A DNA stretch of 64,000 nt. Origin: Rugalucina vietnamica. Its lineage: Eukaryota > Mollusca > Bivalvia > Lucinida > Lucinidae. The stretch lies in assembly GCA_964017185.1 (NCBI GenBank), contig OZ024878.1, positions 3,534,151 through 3,598,150 on the forward strand, read 5' to 3'. The position numbers and the translations under genes were made by a program. Each line of letters starts with the position of its first letter. Within the stretch, counting starts at the first letter, position 1. Shown in pieces: positions 38,701-47,060 of the stretch. The notes beneath the pieces are model-generated. The model made no database searches. It saw only the letters and a program-made list of their open reading frames with translations, and was not told where the DNA came from.

Positions 38701-41700
38701 GATCATACTCACCATGCATGGTGTCATATATAGGAAACCAGCCGGAGATAACAGCCGGACTGTCCTTGGTGCTGATCAGCAGTGGGTTGAGATCTATATA
38801 TACTTTCCCTATAGCATCATGGGCACTGTAGGTATCATGGTCTAAAACTCTGGAAAATAAACAGCATTGTCATGGTCTTCACCATGCTTTTTACACATGT
38901 GAAAAAGATGTAAATCAGCTGTGCAGTAACTGAGCAGCTAGCTGATCAACACCTTTGTATTCCCTTCATGGATAGTTATGGTTTTCAAAACATCAAAGAC
39001 AAGTTTTCTTGCGATATTGCTCCAATATTAGCAGAGCATCAAATTTTGGGACAAAACTAGAAATTGGCTGCAAGGAAGGCTTTCAGTATACCCCCCCGCA
39101 AAATAGCAATGGTCAAAAAATGGCTATGTGAAAAAATGCTGTAAATTTGTCAAAAATTATTTTTTCATCATTATAATTCTTCATGCACATCTTCAATATG
39201 TGTGGAACATGTCTGCAAAGTACTGAAAAGAAATACTGAAAGTCCTAGGAGGAGTTGATTTCACAAACTATGCACTACCAACCATTACTGTATAAGCAAT
39301 GGTCAAAAATGGCTATGTTAAAAATTGCTGTAAATTTGTCAAAAACTAGAAATTGGCTGCAAGCAAGGCTTTCAGTATACCCCCCGCAAAATTATCTGAA
39401 GCTGGCCAATAACTTCCTAAGTCAAACATGCAGAAAATTTGTCAAAGATATCTTTTCAGCATTATAATCCTTCATGTACATACCCAGAATGCCAGTCACA
39501 TCTATAAGATATTAAAAGAATATATTGAAAGCTTGAGGTTGATTTCACTGTATGCACTATGATCATTGCTTATCATGAGAAATGGTAAAAATTGGCTAAG
39601 TTAAATAAAAGCTGTAAATTTGTCAAAAATTAAATTTTCAGCATGAAAATTATTCATGCACATCTAAAATATATCTGGAACAAATCTACAAAGAATTTAA
39701 AAGAAACACTGAAAGCCCTAGGAGGAGTTGATTTCACAAAGTATGCACTACCAACCATTATTGTATATAAGCAATGATCAAGAAATGGCTATGTTGAAAA
39801 ATGATGTAAATTTGTCAAATATCATTTTTTCAGTATTATAATTATTCATGCACATCTTCAATATGTGTGGAACATGTCTGCAAAGTATTGAAAAGAAATA
39901 CTGAAAGCCCTAGGAGGAGTTGATTTCACAAAACATTATTGTATATAAGCAAAAAATGGTCCAAAAAATGGCTATGTTAAAAATGCTGTAAATTTGTCAA
40001 AAATTAATTTTTCAGTATTGGTTATGGCTAAATGTCCCAGTCATGTTAAAAAATGCTGTAAATTTGTCAAAAATTATTTTTTCATCATTAAAATTCTTCA
40101 TGCACATCTTCAATATGTGTGGAACATGTCTGTAAAGTATTGAAAAGAAATACTGAAAGACCTAGGAGGAGTTGATTTCACAAACTATGCACTACCAACC
40201 ATTGTTGAATATGGCAATTATCGAAAATTGGCTAAGTTCAAAATGCTGTAAATTTGTCAAAATTCATTTTTTGAGCATAATACTTCTTCATGCACATCTT
40301 CAATATCTTTGGCACATATCTGCAAAGTATCAAAAGAGAATATTGAAAACTGTAGGAGGAGTTGATTTCACGAACTATGCACTATTAGCACTATGGCAAA
40401 CATTGTATTTATAGAATTAAAAAGTCCCATAACTCTTGCAAAACTGCCCCTTTGGCCCCTAAATTCATATCACACATGTGTTGTCTAATGGTGCAGGTGT
40501 GTTGAAAATTTGAAGAACATCGGGCAAAAACTACTTAAGTTATTCAGCAAAGATGTCAAAATGTTGACGGAATGACGGAATCACGGAATGACGGAATCAC
40601 GGAATTACGGACAGGCTGAAAACAGTATACCCCCCTAAAACTTCGTTTTGCGGGGGGTATAATTATTTTTTTCAGCATTATAATTCTTCATGCACATCTT
40701 CAATATGTGTGGAACATGTCTGCAAAGTATTGAAAAGAAATACTGAAAGCCCTAGGAGAAGTTTTCACAAACTATTAACTACCAACCATTATTGTATATA
40801 AGCAATGGTTGAAAAATGGCAAAGTTAAAAAATGCAGTAAATTTGACAAACATTATATTTTCAGCATTATAATTCTATATGCACATTTTCAATATGTCTG
40901 TAACATGTCTGCAAAGTACTGAAAAGAAATACTGAAAGCCCTAGGAGGAGTTGATTTCACAAAGTATGCACTACCAACCATTATTGAATATAAGCAATTA
41001 TAGAAAATTTGCTAAGTTAAAAATGCTGTAAATTTGTCAAAAACGATTTTTTTCATAATGACAAGTGTTCATGCACATCTGCAATACATCTGAAATATAA
41101 CAGCAAAATATTAAAAGGAAACATTGAAAGCTGTAAGAGGAGTTGATTTCACAAAGTATGTATTTTAAGTACTATGGCAAACATGTTTGATGAAGACTTA
41201 AAAAGTCCCATAACTCTTGCAATACTGACCCTTGAGCCCCTAAATTCATAACACACATGTATTGCCTAATGAGCAAGTGTGGTGAAAATTTGAAACAAAT
41301 CAGGCAAAAGCTACTCAAGTTATTCAGCAAAGATGTCAAAATGCTGCTGCAAAGTCGAAAAATGGCAAGATAAAAAATGCTGTAAATTTGTCAAAAATTA
41401 TTTTTTCAGCATCATAATTCTACATGCACATCTTCAATATGTCTGTAACATGTCTGCAAAGTACTGAAAAGAAATACTGAAAGCCCTAGGAGGAGTTGAT
41501 TTCACAAAGTATGCACTACCAACCATTATTGAATATAAGCAATTATAGAAATTTTGCTAAGTTAAAAATGCTGTAAATTTGTCAAAAATGATTTTTTTCA
41601 TAATGACAAGTGTTCATGCACATCTGTAATTTATCTGAAACATATCAGCAAAATATTAAAAGGAAACAGTGAAAGCTGTAAGAGGAGTTGATTTCACAAA

Positions 41701-44700
41701 GTATGTATTTTCAGTACTATGGCAAACATGTTTGATGAAGACTTAAAAAGTCCCATAACTCTTGCAATACTGACCCTTTGGCCCTTACATTCATATCACA
41801 CATGTATTGTCTGATGGTGCAAGTGTGGTGAAAATTTGAAACAAATCAGGCAAAAGCTACTCAAGTTATTCAGCAAAGATGTAAAAATGTTGACGGAATG
41901 ACGGAATGATGGATTGACGGAATGACGGAATCACGGAATGACGGACAGGCTGAAAACAGTATACCACCCTAAAACTTCGTTTTGCGGGGGGTATAATAAG
42001 CTATGTCGGTTTTCATTTGGCATTAAAATTCCTCAAAGATACTAAATGAGCCACCTCGTGGGAAAACCAACAATGTGGTTTCTGAACAGGTCCGACACAA
42101 ACCGGGCTGTACAAGCACAGATGGATAGAAGCTTGAAATTTTAGATATAAAAAGAAAAGGAAGTGTTCTATCCGTGAAGCAAAAACAAAGGCGCTGATCA
42201 GCTTCGCGGTTACCGCGAAGCTGATCTGTGTCTTTGTTTCTCGCATATGCAGATTGTTGGTTTTCCCACGAGGCGGCTAAAATAGTCCTGTATATCTCAC
42301 TGACTGTCCCGAGGTTATAAAACTTTTTTCATGCTCAACTCAATTAAGCATAAACTTTCAACTGCTCATAAAAAACTGAAATAGCCCAAATTAATAGAAA
42401 TTTTGGGTTAAGACCATCACAGCAAGTAATTTGTCCTGCTCATAAATAAACAATTGTTGGCATTTTAACATTTATGAGCAGGATAAATTTTAGTCTCAGC
42501 TGAGCAGAGCATGAAAAAAGTTTTATAACCTCGAGACCAGGATATAACTGTCTTTGTGCACCAAAAATACAAAGCATGTAAATAAAACTGATTCTGTTGA
42601 AATACCCACTGAGGCTATTCTTTTCATACATTTTCTAAAATGAGCCGCATCGTGAGAAAACCGGATTTTTGCCTATGCGAAAACAAAGGCGCAGATCAGC
42701 TTCGCGGTAACCGCGAAGCTGATCAGCGCCTTTGTTTTCGCTACACAGATAGTACAAATTCTCTTCTTCTTAAATCCGAAATTTCAAGCTTCTAGCCTGC
42801 TTCTGTGACTGTACAGGTTTGTTTGTGTCGGACCTGGTCGTAAACCCCGAAGACCGGTTTTCTCGCGTCGCGGCTCAAATCTGGTTTGACAACTGAGCAG
42901 TCATGTTCAAATAAAGCTGATCCAGGATGTCTTTAGAAAGAAAAAGAAGCTTATCATAATCCTCTTTAAAGAGTTTGATAAAATTAGCTATCTTAGAAAA
43001 AAAAAAACAAACCTAATCCTTGTCCATAAAGGAAAAAAAAAATAATGAGCAACCGTGTGAGAAAACCAACAATTTGGATTTCCGACCTGGTCCGACACAG
43101 ACTGGTCTGTACTGTCAGAGAAGAACACTAGAAGCTTGAAACTTTGGATATAAGAAGCAGAGGAGTGTTATTATGCGTGTAGCGAAAAAACAAAGGTGCC
43201 AATCAGGTGTGCAGTTACTGCACAGCTGATCAGCGCCCTTGTTTTCGCATTTGCAAATTATTGGTTTTCTGATGCGGTGGCTCAATATGATCAACAACAT
43301 TAGCAATGTCATGAAACAATGTATTTTTTTTTTTTTTGTTACCAACAAGTGCACCTGTTTTCAGGCATTTCATCATTTATAAGCAAGATAAATGACTCAC
43401 TTTGGTTACCAATTTATATCTATTTATGGTTAGTTTGATTATCATACTGAATTGAGTTGAGAACAGAGCACCAGGTATTCAATGTGGCTCTAAAGAAGTG
43501 CCCCCAGCCGGCAAGAATTTTATTACCTAGGATTATCTGTTGAGATTTTAGTGGGTGCCATGCCTGGGCCATGCAATTTTAAGCCTATCAGAATACCTGT
43601 AATATTTAATCTGCTGATAAGAGCTGTCAAAATTCTATGTACAGGTAACTTCTCTCCCTGAAGCAATATCCAATCAGAATTAACCATTGCTAGTGTTGTA
43701 TGTTAGAGAGCTCAGAGAGATGTTGACAGTTTGGTGTCTAAGCAAAAACTAAGACACCTAATTCAGCCTTTTAAAGTCCAGGTGCCCCTTTAAGTACCTT
43801 AATTCCAATGGCTCATCTTGAAGTGTCTCATCCTCTACCTTAAAAAGCAATGAAGAAAAAATTTAACATGTTAAATGCTTAAGACACAAGGATCCTTAAA
43901 CAATATGAAATGTGCCATTAGAAAACTTGAATTTTGCCTATGCGAAAACAAAGGCGCAGATCAGTTTCGCAGTCACTGCGAAGCTGATCAGCATTTTTGG
44001 TTTTCCCTACATAGATAGTACAATTCCTCCTCTATCCTTACCCAAAATTTCAAGATTCTAGCTTTCTTCTGACAATGTAAAGGCCAGTTTGTGTCAGACC
44101 AGTCGGAAACCCTGAAGACCGGTTTTCTTGTGTCACAGCTCATATTCACATTTTCTTTGCATTTGCATTAAACGAAATTATTATTTTAGTGGGTTTTTAT
44201 TCCTGAAGAAAACTATTTGAGCCGCATCATGAGAAAACAGAATTTTTGCCTAGGCGAAAAACAAAGGCGCAGACCAGCTTTGTGGTAACCGTGAAGCTGA
44301 TCAGCGCCTTTGATTTCACTACTCTAATAGTACAATTCCTCTTCTTATATCCAAAATTTCAAGCTGTGATTGTATAGCCCGGTTTATGTCAGACCTAATC
44401 AGAAACCCGAAGACCAGTTTTCTGATGATGCGGCTCATTTAACAATGACAATCTAGGCCAGCAACATGAACGTTAGCCACTTATATATGAGCCTGCGCAT
44501 GAGAAAACCAACAATTTGGGTTCCGACCAGGTCAGACACAAACGGGGCTGTACAGTCACAAGAGATGGTTAGAAGCTTGAAATTTTGGATTTAGAAAGTA
44601 GAGGAATTGTACTATCCGTATAGCGAAAACAAAGACGCAGATCAGCTTCGCAGTAACCGCGAAGCTGATCTGCGCCTTTGTTTTCGCCTATGCAGATGTT

Positions 44701-47029
44701 GGTTTTCCCATGCAGTGGCTCATATATATGTTTGTTTACTGGTGTGACTTATAGGTAGCATATTGCCATGATATTAAGTGCAAAATTTGAAGTTTCATTG
44801 GTTCCAAAACCTCGGTTCAGTCAGATTTATAGCCAAATATCCAGAAAACTAACAATTGCTGGTGGATATAAAAATGCTGATTCTTCATTATAAATACAAA
44901 ATGTAAATATAAAAACTGATATCACAATGAATTATGCAAAATCATGGTCGAGTTTCCCAAAGATTCCCCTTTACAAAGACAAATTCTTGTTATTCAATGC
45001 TTGACACAATCATATAACTGTGATTGCAATATGTAAGCGTTTTTGTTCAGTTTTACTTCCCTTTCAAGATAATTTCAACTCAGAGGAGATGGGCCACCCA
45101 ATCAATATGTGAGCCTGTGTGTGAGAAAACCAACAATTTGGATTCCGACCATGTCCAACACAAACCGGGCTGTACAGTCACAGAAGATGGTTAGAGGCTT
45201 GAAATTTTGTATTTAAGTAGAAGAGGGATAATGTACTGTCTGTGTAGTGAAAACAAAGGCGCTGATCAGCTTCGCAATTACTGCGAAGCTGTTCTGCGCC
45301 TTTGTTTTCGCCTATGCACATTGTTGGTTTTCCCATGCGGCAGCTCAATATGCAAGGCAAAACATTAGAGTAATGCAAATAAAACCACCTGCCACACCTA
45401 CAAACAGAACATGTGCCCTGTGCAGGACTTGAACTCACACCTGACGCAACTGAGAGATGATCGAATGATTAAGAGCGTTAATGAAATCAGCAACCTTAAC
45501 TCATTAAAGCCTGGCATTCTTTTATTGGGACACAGGCAAACAGAATAGCCTCAGATGTAAAGCCGCAGAATGCGGTGTCCCATTTGAGGCTATTCTGTTT
45601 GCAAAGAGAATTTCATTGAAAATTGAGATAAAAAATACAAATCACTCCTAATCCCTCTAAAAATGAAAGTGGATTCACCCAAACAATAACAATGGGAGAA
45701 TCCATTTGTCATAGATGGGTTAGTCACTTAGCTACAGGAGACCATTCAATCCGTAAGTGACTTACCTCAAATACAAACCATTCAGAGTTCCATTGTGGGG
45801 AGCGTGACCTCTTGTAAACGTCTGTTTTCTGAATGTCACTGCCAAACCTCACCTGGGACATAAGAACAGCTAGTGAAACATTGAATCAAGGGATAATAAA
45901 GTCATTATACACAGCATTAACAATGTTTTGTCCATACCAGAGCTTTTTCTCTATGCAAAACTGCGTCCAGTAGGCGGTTTCCAGTACCATTTAAATTTTT
46001 CCCAGCTGGCCAAAAAACTCTCAATTGACCTGAAAAGTTCCCAATTAGCATAAAAATCCCAATTTAAAGGTAAACTTTCCCAATTAAGCTAACAATCACA
46101 CTATATTACAGAAAAAATGTGTTTTTTTTCCCCGATTTCATCGGTACCAAAAATTACCAAAAAAGGTGAGAAAAAGTCCTGCATACAGATAGTGATAGTG
46201 GATTCCCAGAGCTCTATATCATTTGAGCCACCACAAGAGAAAACCAACAATTTGCATAGGCAAAAACAAAGACGCAGACCAGCTTTGCGGTTACCGCGAA
46301 GTTAATCAGCGCCTTTGTTTTTGCTTCTCGGAAAGTACAATCCCTCTTCTTCTTAAATCCGAAATTTCAAGCTTCTAGTTGTCTTCTGTGGGATTAGAGC
46401 CCGGTTTGTGTCCGACCTGTTCAAAAACCACACTGTTGGTTTTCTCATGCGGCGGCTTATTTCAGGCAAATGTGAACAACCTGGCTCAAACTGCTCTTGT
46501 ATGCTGATACAGACACAGCAACATCAATTGAGCCTTCAAGTGAGAAAACCAACAATTAAGTTTCTGACCAGGGCCAACACTAACCAGCTTGTTCAGTCAC
46601 AGAAGCAGGCTAGAGGCTTGAAATTTTGAAAATTTAAGAAGACGAGGAATGGTACTATCTGTGTAGGGAAAAACAAAGACGCAGATCGGCTTCACAGTTA
46701 CTGCGAAGCTGATGTGCGTCTTTGTGCTCGCATCTGCAGATTGTTGGTTTTCTGGTGCAATGGCTCAATTAGAATTACATGGAAATATGACCAAGAAAAT
46801 CTCAAACTGCCTTTGCCTTATAAAATTGAAAGGTTGTGAGAGGAAAGGACATTTGAGCCGCATCATGAGAAAACCGGATTTTTGCATTTTGCCTATGTGA
46901 AAACAAATCTTTTGTTTTCGCTACTCATATACATGTAGTACAATCCCTTTTCCACTTATCCAATTTCAAGCTTCTAGCCATCTTCAGTGACTATACAGGC
47001 TGGTTTGTGTCAAACCTGGTCGGAACTCC

Positions 47030-47060
<31 letters not shown>

